DNA of 64,000 nucleotides from assembly GCA_965199665.1 (NCBI GenBank), contig OZ241208.1, forward strand, positions 248,001 through 312,000. Reading direction: 5' to 3'. Positions 24,298 through 33,554 of the stretch are shown here, one piece after another. Both the position numbers and the translations under genes were made by a program. This DNA comes from JAVVHH01 sp965199665 (GTDB lineage Bacteria > Pseudomonadota > Alphaproteobacteria > Acetobacterales > Acetobacteraceae). Below the pieces are notes generated by a model. It made no database searches and was not told the origin of the DNA. It worked only from the letters and a program-made list of their open reading frames with translations. The number at the start of each line of letters is the position of its first letter. Positions within the stretch are counted from its first letter, which is position 1.

Positions 24298-25319
24298 CCC
24301 GCCGGGTCTCGCTGGCCCTGCAGGGGGGCGGGACCCATGGCGCCTTCACCTGGGGCGCGTTGGACCGGATCATGTTCGAAGTCGAGGCCGGGCGGCTCGA
24401 GATCGCCGCCATCGGCGGGGTCAGCGCCGGCGGCATCAATGCCGTCGTGACCGCGTGTGGCCTGGTCGAAGGCGGGCCGGCGCTGGCGCGGGAACGGCTG
24501 GCCGAGTTGTGGGGGCTGATCTCGGCCCGCGGCACTCTTGCCGGCAACGCATTGTATTTTGGCGAGCCCGGCCCGTGGGGCTTCAACATCGATTGGAGCC
24601 CCGGCGCGATTGCGTTGGAAGCGCTCGGCCTGGTGGTGTCGCCCTACACCAACCCGTTCTACCGCGACGCGCTCGGGCCGTTGCTGCGCGACCTGCTGCC
24701 GCCGGCCCGGCTCGCCCGGCTGAACGAGACGACGGCGCCGCGTGTGGTCGTCACAGCGACCGACATCGTGACCACCACGCGGCGGCATTGGAGCCAGCCG
24801 GACCTGTCGGTCGACGTGCTGCGCGCGTCGGCCTGCTTGCCGGCGGAGTTCAAGGCGGTCGAGATCGATGGCGTGCCGTATTGGGATGGCGGCTATCTCG
24901 CGAACCCGGCGTTCGATCCGCTGCTGCCCTTCGCCGACGAGATCCTGCTGGTGCTCGTCAATCCGCTCGGCGACCCCGCCGCCCCGCCGCGCGGTCCACG
25001 CGCGATCCTGGACCGGTTGAACCAGATCACCTTCAACGCCGCGGTCGTGCTCGAGATGAACGCGATCGAGGCGATCAACTCCCTACTGGCCGAGCTGAAG
25101 GCGCAGGGGATCGACTACGCCGGCAAATACCGGCCGATCCGCATCGGGCTGATCCGCGACGAACCGTTCTTGGCGGGGCTCGGCGTGGTCTCCAAGAGCA
25201 GCACGTCGCGGGTCCTGCTGGACGCGTTGCACGATGCCGGCTTTGCCGCGGCCGACCGGTTCTTCAGCGATGGCGGCGACGACGCCAAGCGCGCCCTGGT
25301 CGGGCCGGCGCTGCGGTAG
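24294..25319 (+). CDS. Patatin-like phospholipase
   Basis: A 341-residue serine hydrolase with GTG start 24294. Oxyanion motif GGGTHG at 11-16, nucleophile motif GVSAG at 42-46 (Ser44), and the catalytic Asp198 in the DGG motif WDGGYL. The N-terminus is not a signal peptide. It is the last gene of the sugar-phosphate operon, overlapping pgl by 4 bases. The family includes acylhydrolases and lipid regulators; a specific substrate is not evident. Confidence 0.88.
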   Translation: MTRRVSLALQGGGTHGAFTWGALDRIMFEVEAGRLEIAAIGGVSAGGINAVVTACGLVEGGPALARERLAELWGLISARGTLAGNALYFGEPGPWGFNIDWSPGAIALEALGLVVSPYTNPFYRDALGPLLRDLLPPARLARLNETTAPRVVVTATDIVTTTRRHWSQPDLSVDVLRASACLPAEFKAVEIDGVPYWDGGYLANPAFDPLLPFADEILLVLVNPLGDPAAPPRGPRAILDRLNQITFNAAVVLEMNAIEAINSLLAELKAQGIDYAGKYRPIRIGLIRDEPFLAGLGVVSKSSTSRVLLDALHDAGFAAADRFFSDGGDDAKRALVGPALR

Positions 25320-25362
25320 CGACGCGCCCCCGCGCCGAGCCGCTCCTGTTCATCGATCCTGG

Positions 25363-26526
25363 TCAAAGACCGGCGGCGGAAAGACCCAGGATGGCGCGGG
25401 CGCAGGCCTGGGCGCGCGGGACGAGGGAGGCGACATCGAGCCATTCGTCGGGGGTATGCGCGCTGCCGCCGACCGGGCCCACGGCACAGATCGTCGGTAC
25501 GCCGACGGCTGCGGTGAAGCCGCTATCGGCGCAGCCGCCGGTGAACTCGCCCGAAACGGCCAGGCCGTTGGCGGCGGCGGCGGTCACGTAGGCGTCGAAC
25601 AGGCGCTTGGCGGCCGGGCTCTGCGTCAGCGGATTGAACTCGCCCATGATGGTAAGCTGTGCGCTGGTGCCGGGCACGGAGGCGTGGGCGGTGATGGCGT
25701 CGATGGCGTCCACCATCCTGTCGCGGTCGGCGGGTTCGACGTAGCGGAGGTCGATCTGACAATCGGCCGACGGGGCGACGGTGTTGACGCTCTGGCCGCC
25801 GCTGACGAGGCCGACGTTGAGGGTGATGCCGCGCTCGAGGTCGGTCAGCGCGTGGATCGCCTGGATCTTGCGGGCGAGCTCCTCGATGGCGCTGATACCT
25901 TCCTTGAAGTTGCCGCCGGAATGGGCCGGACGGCCGGTGACGTGCAGCGCCATGAACACGCCGCCCTTGCGCCCGGTCACGACGTTGCCGGAGGGGCGGC
26001 CGGGCTCGCTATTGAACACGGCGCGGGCGCCGCGCGCGGCCGCCTCGATCACGGGGCGGCCCTCCGGGCTGCCGATCTCCTCGTCGCCGGTGAACAGGCC
26101 GCGCAGCGGGGCCGGGCTGCCGCCGAATTTGGCGAACGCGGCCAGCACGAAGGCATTCATCACCAGCCCGGCCTTCATGTCGGCCACACCTGGCCCATAG
26201 GCCCGACCGTCGCGGATGCTGAACGGACGCCGCGAGGCCTCCCCGTCGCGGAACACGGTGTCCCGGTGCCCGAGCAATAGGACGTGCCCGCCGGCGTTAC
26301 CGGCCGGGCCGCCCCACGGCACCCGGGCATCCAGACAATCCCCGTGGTTCGCTTGCGGCAGGGTGTCGATGGTGACCCCGTGCAGGCGCAGGAAGTCGGA
26401 CAGCACCTGGCCGACCGCGTCGATGCCCGATTTATCGTAGCTGCCGCTGTCCAGATCGACGCAGCGGCGAAGCAGGTCGACCATGGCGTCGTGCTGGGTA
26501 TCGAGCCAATCGAGCAAGTCGGACAT
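25363..26526 (-). CDS. M20-family metallopeptidase (CPG2-like)
   Basis: A 387-residue dizinc peptidase. Metal and active-site residues are visible in LLGHRDTV, GVADMKAG, GDEEIGS, FNSEPG and, near the C-terminus, GGSAHTPDEW. A lid/dimerisation domain lies at about 180-300. Members cleave C-terminal glutamate-type residues or amide bonds of peptides and acyl-amino acids, usually in the cytosol or periplasm; no signal peptide is seen. It converges on the patatin gene and lies downstream of the GGDEF-EAL gene on the same strand, with 86 bases between. Confidence 0.9.
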   Translation of the reverse strand: MSDLLDWLDTQHDAMVDLLRRCVDLDSGSYDKSGIDAVGQVLSDFLRLHGVTIDTLPQANHGDCLDARVPWGGPAGNAGGHVLLLGHRDTVFRDGEASRRPFSIRDGRAYGPGVADMKAGLVMNAFVLAAFAKFGGSPAPLRGLFTGDEEIGSPEGRPVIEAAARGARAVFNSEPGRPSGNVVTGRKGGVFMALHVTGRPAHSGGNFKEGISAIEELARKIQAIHALTDLERGITLNVGLVSGGQSVNTVAPSADCQIDLRYVEPADRDRMVDAIDAITAHASVPGTSAQLTIMGEFNPLTQSPAAKRLFDAYVTAAAANGLAVSGEFTGGCADSGFTAAVGVPTICAVGPVGGSAHTPDEWLDVASLVPRAQACARAILGLSAAGL

Positions 26527-26612
26527 GTGGTTCTCCTCGCCCGAACCCTGGCCTCAACGTCACGAGCCGGCAAGCCGGCCCGTCTCAGCCCCGTCCGGCA
26601 AACCGGCCTCGG

Positions 26613-28724
26613 CTAGGCCGCGGCAGGCGAGGTCGGGCGGGAGATCTGGCGGATATGGCGGCGCCGGTTCTCGGGTGTTTCCGGCGGCGGCGTCGCGCCG
26701 CACTGGGCGTCGAGCAGGGCGGTGATCCGGTCGGCCGACATGGGGCGGCCGAGGAGGAAGCCCTGCAACTCGGTGCAACGGTCGGAGGTGAGCATGGCGA
26801 GTTGGTCCGCAGTCTCGACCCCTTCAGCGGTGACGCTCAGATCCAGCGCGCCGGCCATGGCCAGGATCGCCCTGACCACCGCCCGACCTCCCTCGCGCGT
26901 GTCCATGTCGCGAATGAACTGCCGGTCGATCTTGATGGAGTCGAACGGAAAACGCCGCAGCGTGCTCAGGGTGGAGAAGCCGGTGCCGAAATCGTCCATG
27001 GCGATGCGGATGCCGCGCCGCTTCAGCATCAGCAGCGCATCCTGGCATCGCTCCGCGTCGGCGACGACGGCGCTTTCGGTGATCTCGAGTTCGAGCCGGG
27101 CCGGGTCGAGGCCGGTCTCGTGCAGGACCGCCTCCACCAGGTCGCCGAAGCCGCCCGCCTCGATCTGCGCCGGGGAGACGTTGACGGAGATGCCGATCGC
27201 CGGCCACGCGGCGGCGGCGGTGCAGGCTTCTCGCAGCACCCAGGCGCCGAGGGGAACGATGGCGCCGTTCCGCTCCGCTTCGCCGATGAAATCGAGCGGC
27301 GGCACCAGCCCGCGCCGCGGGTGCTGCCAGCGCACCAGCGCCTCGACACTGGCGATCGCGTTGGTCTCGGTGTTGAAGCGGGGCTGGTAGTCGAGGAAGA
27401 ACTCGCCCGCGTCCACGCCGCGCCGCACGTCGTCACCTGCCAGCTGCGGCGCGGCCTGCGGCTTGCTTTCCGGCGGGTCGGCGTAGAAGCGGTAGGTCCC
27501 GCGCCCGCCCTGCTTGGACCGGTACATCGCCGCATCGGCGCGGCGGAGCAGTTCGTCGGCCGTTGCGCTGTCGAGCGAGGTGGACACGCCGATGGAGGCG
27601 CCGACCCGCAATTCGTGCCCGTCCACCACCACCGGGACGGAGACGGAGCGGATCAGCCGGTCGCATAGGTCCGCGGCATCCTGCGGCCGGAGGTCGGCGG
27701 CGGCCACGATGAACTCGTCGCCGCCGATGCGGGCCGCGATCTGCTCGCCACGCAACTCGAAGCGGAACCGGTTGGCGATCTCGTTCAACACGAGGTCGCC
27801 GGTCTGGTGACCGAAGCGATCGTTGATCGGCTTGAACCGGTCCAGGTCGACGTAGAGCACGGTGAGGCGCCGCCCGGGTTGCTCCAGGATCGCGGTCATG
27901 AAGGCGAGCAGACGAACGCGGTTTGGCAAGCCGGTGAGCGGGTCGTGCTGCGATTGTCGCTTGGCATCCTCGAACGCCTCGGCCAGCTCGACGCTGCGGG
28001 TGACGTCGGTGGCGAATTTCAGGATGCGGCTCGGCTTGCCGCGCAGGTCCAGGATCGGGTTGTAGGACGCCTGGATCCAGACGGTGCGGCCGTCCTTGGC
28101 GCGACGGCGATACAGGCCGGACAGGAAGTCTCCAGCGCGCAGCGTGTCCCAGAACAGCCGGTATTCGGCGCTGGCCGCGACGTCGGGGTCGACCAGGAGG
28201 GCGTGATGTTGCCCGATCAGCTCCTCGGCGACGTAGCCGAAAGCCTCGCAGAAATTGGCGTTCACCTCCGTGATCGCGCCCTCGAGGTCGAAGGCGATCA
28301 AGCCCTGCGACTTGTCGATGGCGGTGAGCTGGCCCTGGAGGTCGGCCTGGCGGAGCTTGTCTTCGGTGACGATGCGCGCGTAGGCCACCACGTGGGACGG
28401 GACCCCGTCGGCACCGCGCACGGGGGTCAACGTCGCGGAAAGCCAGACCTCGTCACCGCGGGCGCCGAGATGGCGCCACTCGCCGGCGCCCTGGCGGCCG
28501 GCCGCCAGCGCCGTCCACACCTCGCGGAACTCGGCACTGTTGGCGAAGGACGGGTCGACCAGGGTGCTGTGATGCCGGCCGCGCACCTCCTCGAGCTGAT
28601 ATCCCAGGCAGCGCAGGAAGTTGTCGTTGGCGTCGCAAACCGTCCCGTCCGTCGTGAAGGTCACGACGCAGAGCGACTGGTCGATCGCAACCCAACGCGC
28701 ACGCAGGCCGTCGACATCGATCAT
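26613..28724 (-). CDS. PAS-PAS-GGDEF-EAL cyclic-di-GMP regulator
   Basis: A 703-residue cytosolic signalling protein. Two PAS sensor domains (about 15-120 and 135-245) are followed by GGDEF (motif at 334-338, intact) and EAL (EAL at 461-463, with DDFGTGFST and VTAEGVET intact). Both diguanylate cyclase and c-di-GMP phosphodiesterase activities are therefore possible. The inhibitory I-site expected five residues before GGDEF is RGEQ instead of RxxD, so feedback inhibition is probably weak. No transmembrane segment is seen. It lies between an M20 peptidase and tsaC genes, 92 bases from the latter, so it may have its own promoter. Confidence 0.9.
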   Translation of the reverse strand: MIDVDGLRARWVAIDQSLCVVTFTTDGTVCDANDNFLRCLGYQLEEVRGRHHSTLVDPSFANSAEFREVWTALAAGRQGAGEWRHLGARGDEVWLSATLTPVRGADGVPSHVVAYARIVTEDKLRQADLQGQLTAIDKSQGLIAFDLEGAITEVNANFCEAFGYVAEELIGQHHALLVDPDVAASAEYRLFWDTLRAGDFLSGLYRRRAKDGRTVWIQASYNPILDLRGKPSRILKFATDVTRSVELAEAFEDAKRQSQHDPLTGLPNRVRLLAFMTAILEQPGRRLTVLYVDLDRFKPINDRFGHQTGDLVLNEIANRFRFELRGEQIAARIGGDEFIVAAADLRPQDAADLCDRLIRSVSVPVVVDGHELRVGASIGVSTSLDSATADELLRRADAAMYRSKQGGRGTYRFYADPPESKPQAAPQLAGDDVRRGVDAGEFFLDYQPRFNTETNAIASVEALVRWQHPRRGLVPPLDFIGEAERNGAIVPLGAWVLREACTAAAAWPAIGISVNVSPAQIEAGGFGDLVEAVLHETGLDPARLELEITESAVVADAERCQDALLMLKRRGIRIAMDDFGTGFSTLSTLRRFPFDSIKIDRQFIRDMDTREGGRAVVRAILAMAGALDLSVTAEGVETADQLAMLTSDRCTELQGFLLGRPMSADRITALLDAQCGATPPPETPENRRRHIRQISRPTSPAAA

Positions 28725-28816
28725 CGAGTGAGAAGAACCGTGGCGAGAGGGGGCGAGCCCATGTCCAACATCCTGTTGCTGGATCGCCAGTGTAACCGCG
28801 CAGACTTATCGAATGG

Positions 28817-29788
28817 TTAACTGCGCGGTGCCGCCGCGCGCGCCAATCGATCGTTGATCGCCCGGCCGAGCCCTTCCTCCGGGATCGGCGACACGGCGAT
28901 GGCCGCGATCCCCCGTTCGGTCGCCTCGCGGTCGAGCCAGCGCAGCCCCTCGAACAAGCGGGATGCGGCTTCCGCCAGGTCGCCGCGCTCGCTCAACTGA
29001 AAGGTGATTCGCGCCGCCGGGGCCGGCCCAAAGGCGAGCAGGGCGTCGTCTCCCGCCTCCGTCGCGCGGAGTCGGACGGGCAAGCTGGGCGCGTAGTGCG
29101 ACACCAGCAGGCCGGGCGAGCGCAGGGTGCGCGTCCGTTCCGCCTGCCCGGGGGTCAGGCCGCGGCCGACCGGGCCGATCACGGCGCGGATCGCCTCCTC
29201 CGTGACGCCGCCGGGCCGCAGGATGAACGGCTCGCCGGCCGACAGGTCGAGCACCGTGCTCTCCAGCCCCACCGCGCACCGGCCGCCATCCAGCACTGCG
29301 GCGATGCGCCCGCCGAGGCCGTCCAGTACATGGGCCGGCGTGGTCGGCGAGACCTGGCCGGACCGGTTGGCCGACGGCGCCGCGATCGGGGCGGCCATCC
29401 GCTGAAGCAAAGCCTGCGCATCCGCACCGCGCGGCACGCGGACGGCCAGCGTGTCCAGCCCGGCGCCGGCCAGCAACGCCACCCGGCACGTGACCCGGCG
29501 CGGCAGCACCAGCGTCAGCGGCCCCGGCCAGAACGCCGCCGCCAGCGCCTGCGCCTGGTAACCGGCGACCACGTCGCGGAAGGCGGCCGCGGCATCCGGA
29601 TAATGGCAGATCAGCGGGTTGAAGTGCGGCCGGCCCTTGGCCTCGAAGATCGCCGCGACCGCGCTCGGCTGGGTAGCGTCCGCGCCGAGGCCGTACACCG
29701 TCTCGGTGCCGAACGCGACCAAGTGGCCCCCGGCCAGCAACTCGGCGGCGCGGACGACCCCCTCGGCGCCGTGCAGCAGCTCCGTCAC
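28817..29788 (-). CDS. tsaC: Threonylcarbamoyl-AMP synthase (Sua5/TsaC)
   Basis: A 323-residue protein from GTG 29788, which overlaps the end of the cysQ gene (GTGA). The YrdC-type catalytic domain contains KGRPHFNPL and SANRSG, the residues that bind ATP and threonine. A C-terminal Sua5 domain (about 220-323) makes it the longer Sua5 form. The enzyme makes threonylcarbamoyl-AMP for t6A37 tRNA modification. Coupled downstream of cysQ. Confidence 0.9.
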   Translation of the reverse strand: MTELLHGAEGVVRAAELLAGGHLVAFGTETVYGLGADATQPSAVAAIFEAKGRPHFNPLICHYPDAAAAFRDVVAGYQAQALAAAFWPGPLTLVLPRRVTCRVALLAGAGLDTLAVRVPRGADAQALLQRMAAPIAAPSANRSGQVSPTTPAHVLDGLGGRIAAVLDGGRCAVGLESTVLDLSAGEPFILRPGGVTEEAIRAVIGPVGRGLTPGQAERTRTLRSPGLLVSHYAPSLPVRLRATEAGDDALLAFGPAPAARITFQLSERGDLAEAASRLFEGLRWLDREATERGIAAIAVSPIPEEGLGRAINDRLARAAAPRS

Positions 29789-30552
29789 CGGCCGCCGGTG
29801 CAGACGAAGGGCGGGTTCTCCCACCCCGCCTTGCCGTATCGCAGCCGCTCGCCGCCCATGGTGCGCACGTGGCCGCCGGCCGCCTCCAGGATCGCCTGCG
29901 GCGCGGCGGTGTCCCATTCCATGGTGCGGCCGAAGCGCGGGTAGAGGTCGCCCGCGCCCTCGGCGAGACGCACGATCTTGAGCGCGGAGCCCATGTTCGT
30001 CACGGAGGCGACGGGGTGGCCGCGGAGGAACTCGTCCAGCCGGTGGTCCCCCGCGTAGTGCCGGCTCGCCAACACGTCGAGTCCGGCAGCCGGAATGGCG
30101 CGCGCCCGGATCGGCCACCGCCCCGCCGCCGTCTGCTTCCACGCGCCGCCGCCGTCGCCCGCGATGCCGCCAAACAGCTCGCCATAGGCCGGGACGCCCA
30201 CGGCGCCCAGTACGGCGACGCCGTGGCGCACCAGCCCGATATTGACGGTGAACTCGTCGCGCCGCGCCGCGAACTCGCGGGTGCCGTCCAGCGGATCGAC
30301 CAGCCAGTAATCGTGCTCGACGTCCGGCGCGAGGCCCGCTTCCATCTCTTCTTCCGCGATCACCGGGATGCTCGGCGTGGCCGCGCGCAGGCCGCGGACG
30401 ATGATGGCTTCGGCGGCGTGGTCGGCCGCGGTGACCGGGCTGAGATCGGCCTTGCGCAACGTTTCGAACCCTTCGTCGCGCACGGCCAGGATGGCGGCGC
30501 CGGCTTGCTGCGCGAGGTCTCCGGCGAGTTCAAGCAACGCCCAATTGTTCAT
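29785..30552 (-). CDS. cysQ: 3'(2'),5'-bisphosphate nucleotidase (CysQ)
   Basis: A 255-residue member of the inositol monophosphatase fold, starting at ATG 30552 (MNNWALLE). Metal-binding motifs: AEEE (residues in VIAEEEMEAG), DPLDGTREF, and EWDTAAPQAILEAAGG. The form DPLDGTREF with following FTVNIGL is characteristic of CysQ, which removes the 3' phosphate of PAP from sulfate assimilation. The 5' end is divergent from pepA with 64 bases between the starts. Confidence 0.9.
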   Translation of the reverse strand: MNNWALLELAGDLAQQAGAAILAVRDEGFETLRKADLSPVTAADHAAEAIIVRGLRAATPSIPVIAEEEMEAGLAPDVEHDYWLVDPLDGTREFAARRDEFTVNIGLVRHGVAVLGAVGVPAYGELFGGIAGDGGGAWKQTAAGRWPIRARAIPAAGLDVLASRHYAGDHRLDEFLRGHPVASVTNMGSALKIVRLAEGAGDLYPRFGRTMEWDTAAPQAILEAAGGHVRTMGGERLRYGKAGWENPPFVCTGGR

Positions 30553-30616
30553 CCCCCTGTGTAGCCGCGCGGTGGCGCGGTGGCTATGGTCGCCGTCCTG
30601 CTCGCAAAGAGGTCCC

Positions 30617-32092
30617 ATGGACACCACCACGCTCGCGATCGAATTCGCCCCCGCCACCCTGCCCACCGAAGGCGCGCTGGTCCTTCTCGTGATGGAAGGG
30701 GCGGCGCTGGCCGGGGTCGCGCAAGCGGCGGACGCGGCGTGCGGCGGCGCGATCGGCCGGGCGATGGCAGCGGCCGAGTTCACCGGCAAGAAGGCGCAAA
30801 GCTGCCTGGTGCTGGCGCCCGGCGCCGGGCTGTCGCGCGTGCTGCTGGTGGGCCTCGGCAAGACGGCCGACCACACGGCACGCGGCATGGAGGAAGCTGC
30901 CGGCAGCGCCGCGGCCAGCCTGGGCAGCGAGCGGGTCGCGACGGTCGCGGCGGATGGGATGCCGCCCGCCCATGCCGCGCATGCCGCGCTGGGCGCCGCC
31001 CTGCGGAGCTACCGTTTCGACCGTTACCGCACCAAGCAGCCGGCGGACGCCAAGCCGAAGCTGGCCACCGTGCGCGTGCTGTCCGACGATCCGGACGCCG
31101 CGCAGGCGGCCTGGCCGGCGTTGGAGGCGATCGCGCGCGGGACTGCCATCGCGCGCGACCTCATCACCGAGCCACCCAACGTGCTCTATCCGGCCACCAT
31201 GGCCGATCGCTGCGCCGAGTTGCGCGAGCTCGGCCTGGAGGTCGACGTGCTCGGCGTCGACGAGTTGAAGGAACAGGGCTTCGGCGCCTTGCTGGCGATC
31301 TCCCAGGGTTCCGTGCGCGAGCCGCGGGTCGTGGTGATGCGCTGGAGCGGCGGCCCGGCAGAGGCGCCGCCCGTTTGCGTCGTCGGCAAAGGCGTCACGT
31401 TCGACACGGGCGGCATCAGCCTCAAGCCCGGGCCGAACATGGGCGACATGAAGTGGGACATGGCGGGCGCGGGTGCGACCGTCGGGCTGATGGCGGCCCT
31501 GGCGCTGCGCAAGGCGAAGGCCAACGTGGTGGGCCTGGTCGGGCTGTCGGAGAACATGCCGAGCGGCAACGCCATCCGCCCCGGCGATGTGGTGACCAGC
31601 CTGTCCGGCCAGACGATCGAGGTGTTGAACACGGACGCGGAAGGTCGCCTGCTGCTGGCCGACGTGATCTGGTACGCGCAGGACCGGTTCAAGCCGGCGC
31701 TGACGGTGGACATGGCGACGCTGACGGGCGCGATCATCGTCAGCCTCGGGCACGAGTTCGCCGGGCTGTTCTCCAACGACGACACGCTGGCCACGCGGCT
31801 GCTGGCGGCCGGCGAGTCGACGGGCGAGAAGGTCTGGCGGATGCCGCTGGGCGAGGCCTACGACAAGCTCATCAAGTCGGACATCGCCGACATGAAGAAC
31901 ATCGGCGGGCGACCCGGCGGCGCCATCATCGGGGCGCAGTTCGTGCATCGCTTCGTGCGCGGGCCCTGGGCGCATCTGGACATCGCCGGCACCGCCTGGT
32001 CGACCAAGGACACCGCGACCTGCCCCAAGGGTGCGACCGCGTTCGGCCTGCGCCTGCTCGACCGGCTGGTCGCGGACCACTTCGAAGGGTGA
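30617..32092 (+). CDS. pepA: Leucyl aminopeptidase (M17, PepA)
   Basis: A 491-residue dizinc aminopeptidase that removes N-terminal residues from peptides in the cytosol. Active-site stretches: VGKGVTFDTGG (Lys and Asp), DMAGAGA, and NTDAEGRL with the metal-binding and catalytic Arg residues. GAGGTCCC upstream of ATG 30617 is a fair ribosome binding site. A second M17 gene follows 8 bases after the stop. Confidence 0.95.
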   Translation: MDTTTLAIEFAPATLPTEGALVLLVMEGAALAGVAQAADAACGGAIGRAMAAAEFTGKKAQSCLVLAPGAGLSRVLLVGLGKTADHTARGMEEAAGSAAASLGSERVATVAADGMPPAHAAHAALGAALRSYRFDRYRTKQPADAKPKLATVRVLSDDPDAAQAAWPALEAIARGTAIARDLITEPPNVLYPATMADRCAELRELGLEVDVLGVDELKEQGFGALLAISQGSVREPRVVVMRWSGGPAEAPPVCVVGKGVTFDTGGISLKPGPNMGDMKWDMAGAGATVGLMAALALRKAKANVVGLVGLSENMPSGNAIRPGDVVTSLSGQTIEVLNTDAEGRLLLADVIWYAQDRFKPALTVDMATLTGAIIVSLGHEFAGLFSNDDTLATRLLAAGESTGEKVWRMPLGEAYDKLIKSDIADMKNIGGRPGGAIIGAQFVHRFVRGPWAHLDIAGTAWSTKDTATCPKGATAFGLRLLDRLVADHFEG

Positions 32093-32100
32093 GGACGGGG

Positions 32101-33519
32101 GTGACGGCGCGGGTCCGGTTCGCGCGGCAAAGCCAGGCTCCGGCGCGCGCGATCCCCGTCGCGTTCGGCGAGGCGGTGCCCAAGGCCCGGCGCGCGGGGG
32201 CGGCGGGGTTCGACGCGCGGCGGGGCGCGGTGGCGGAAGTCGGCGGCCGCAAGCGGCGGGTGCTGCTGCTGGGGCTCGGTGCCCATGCGGATTGGGAGGC
32301 GGCGGGCGCGCTGGCGGCGGCGCGGCTCTGCACGCTGAGCCACGTGGCGCTAGATGCGCGGGGACGCTCGCCCGCCATCGCCGCCGCGCTGGCCGCCGGC
32401 GCCCTGATGCGGAGCTGGCGGCTCGATGCGTATCTCACCCAGGCGGAGCCGGCTGCGCTGCCGGCGGAGCGGACGGCAATCGAGCGGATCGACGTGCTGA
32501 CCGACGACCCGGCCGCCGCGCGCGAGGCATGGGCTGGGCTGTCCGGCGGGGTCGAGGGCGCCTCCTTCGCGCGCGACCTCATCGCCGAGCCGAGCAACGT
32601 GCTGACGCCCGCCGGCTTCGTCGCGCGGCTGCGGGCGCTGGAGCGGGACGGGATCGTGCTGGACGTCCTCGACGCGGCGACCATGCGCAGCCAGGGGCTG
32701 GGCGCGATGCTCGCCGTGGGCGGCGCGTCGGTCAATCCGCCGTGCCTGGTCGTGCTGCGCTGGGCCGGTACGACCGGGGCGCCGCCGGTGGCCTTCATCG
32801 GCAAGGGCATCACCTTCGACACTGGCGGTGTCTGCCTCAAGCCCGGGCAGGGCATGTGGGAGATGCGGGCCGACATGGCGGGAGCGGCGGCCTGCGCCGG
32901 GGCGATGCTCGCCCTGGCGCGGCGGCGCAGCCCGGCGCCGGCCGTTGCCGTGCTCGCGCTGGCGGAGAACATGCTGGGCGCCGCGAGTTACCGACCGAGC
33001 GACGTGCTGCGGCTCTACGACGGCACCACGGTGGAGATCGTGGACACGGACGCGGAGGGCCGGCTCGTGCTGGCGGACGCGTTGGCCTGGACCAAGGACC
33101 GGGTGCGCCCCGCCGTCGCGATCGACCTGGCGACGCTGACGGGCAGCATCGTGACGGCGCTGGGGCACGAGATGGCCGGGCTGTTCAGTCCGGATGACGC
33201 GGTGGCGGCGCATCTGGCCGCCGCCGGCGCGGCGATGGGCGAGCGGGCGTGGCGGATGCCGCTGGCCGAGGGCTACGGCGAGGTGTTGGAATCCGACATC
33301 GCCGATCTGCGCCAATGCAGCGACGGGTCGCGCCAGCCGGATGCGTGCCACGCGGCCGCGTTCCTGCACCGTTTCGCCGGCAACATGCCGTGGGTGCATC
33401 TCGACATCGCGGGCGTGGAGTCGCGCGAGCGCGCTGATGACCGGCACGCGGCGGGGCCGACGGGCTGGGGCGTTCGATTGCTCGACCGGCTGATGGCGGA
33501 CCGCTTCGAGAAGGTGTGA
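32101..33519 (+). CDS. pepA: Second leucyl aminopeptidase (M17) paralogue
   Basis: A 472-residue paralogue of the preceding aminopeptidase, from GTG 32101 with GGACGGGG upstream. Active-site sequences are retained (IGKGITFDTGG, DMAGAAA, DTDAEGRL), so it is likely active. The N-terminal domain is shorter and diverged (QSQAPARAIPVAFGE). The pair probably arose by tandem duplication; the two may differ in substrate or regulation. A hairpin follows directly after the stop. Confidence 0.92.
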   Translation: MTARVRFARQSQAPARAIPVAFGEAVPKARRAGAAGFDARRGAVAEVGGRKRRVLLLGLGAHADWEAAGALAAARLCTLSHVALDARGRSPAIAAALAAGALMRSWRLDAYLTQAEPAALPAERTAIERIDVLTDDPAAAREAWAGLSGGVEGASFARDLIAEPSNVLTPAGFVARLRALERDGIVLDVLDAATMRSQGLGAMLAVGGASVNPPCLVVLRWAGTTGAPPVAFIGKGITFDTGGVCLKPGQGMWEMRADMAGAAACAGAMLALARRRSPAPAVAVLALAENMLGAASYRPSDVLRLYDGTTVEIVDTDAEGRLVLADALAWTKDRVRPAVAIDLATLTGSIVTALGHEMAGLFSPDDAVAAHLAAAGAAMGERAWRMPLAEGYGEVLESDIADLRQCSDGSRQPDACHAAAFLHRFAGNMPWVHLDIAGVESRERADDRHAAGPTGWGVRLLDRLMADRFEKV

Positions 33520-33520
33520 G

Positions 33521-33545
33521 GGGGGACGGCCCTGCGGCCGCCCCC
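33521..33545. terminator. Stem-loop between convergent genes
   Basis: GGGGG at 33521-33525, a bulged A, CGGCC at 33527-33531, loop CTGC, then GGCCG and CCCCC to 33545. A strong hairpin starting two bases after the second pepA stop and ending 9 bases before the end of the beta-helix gene. No T-run follows, but the location suggests it ends transcription from one or both sides. Confidence 0.55.
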
Positions 33546-33554
33546 GCTCAACGG

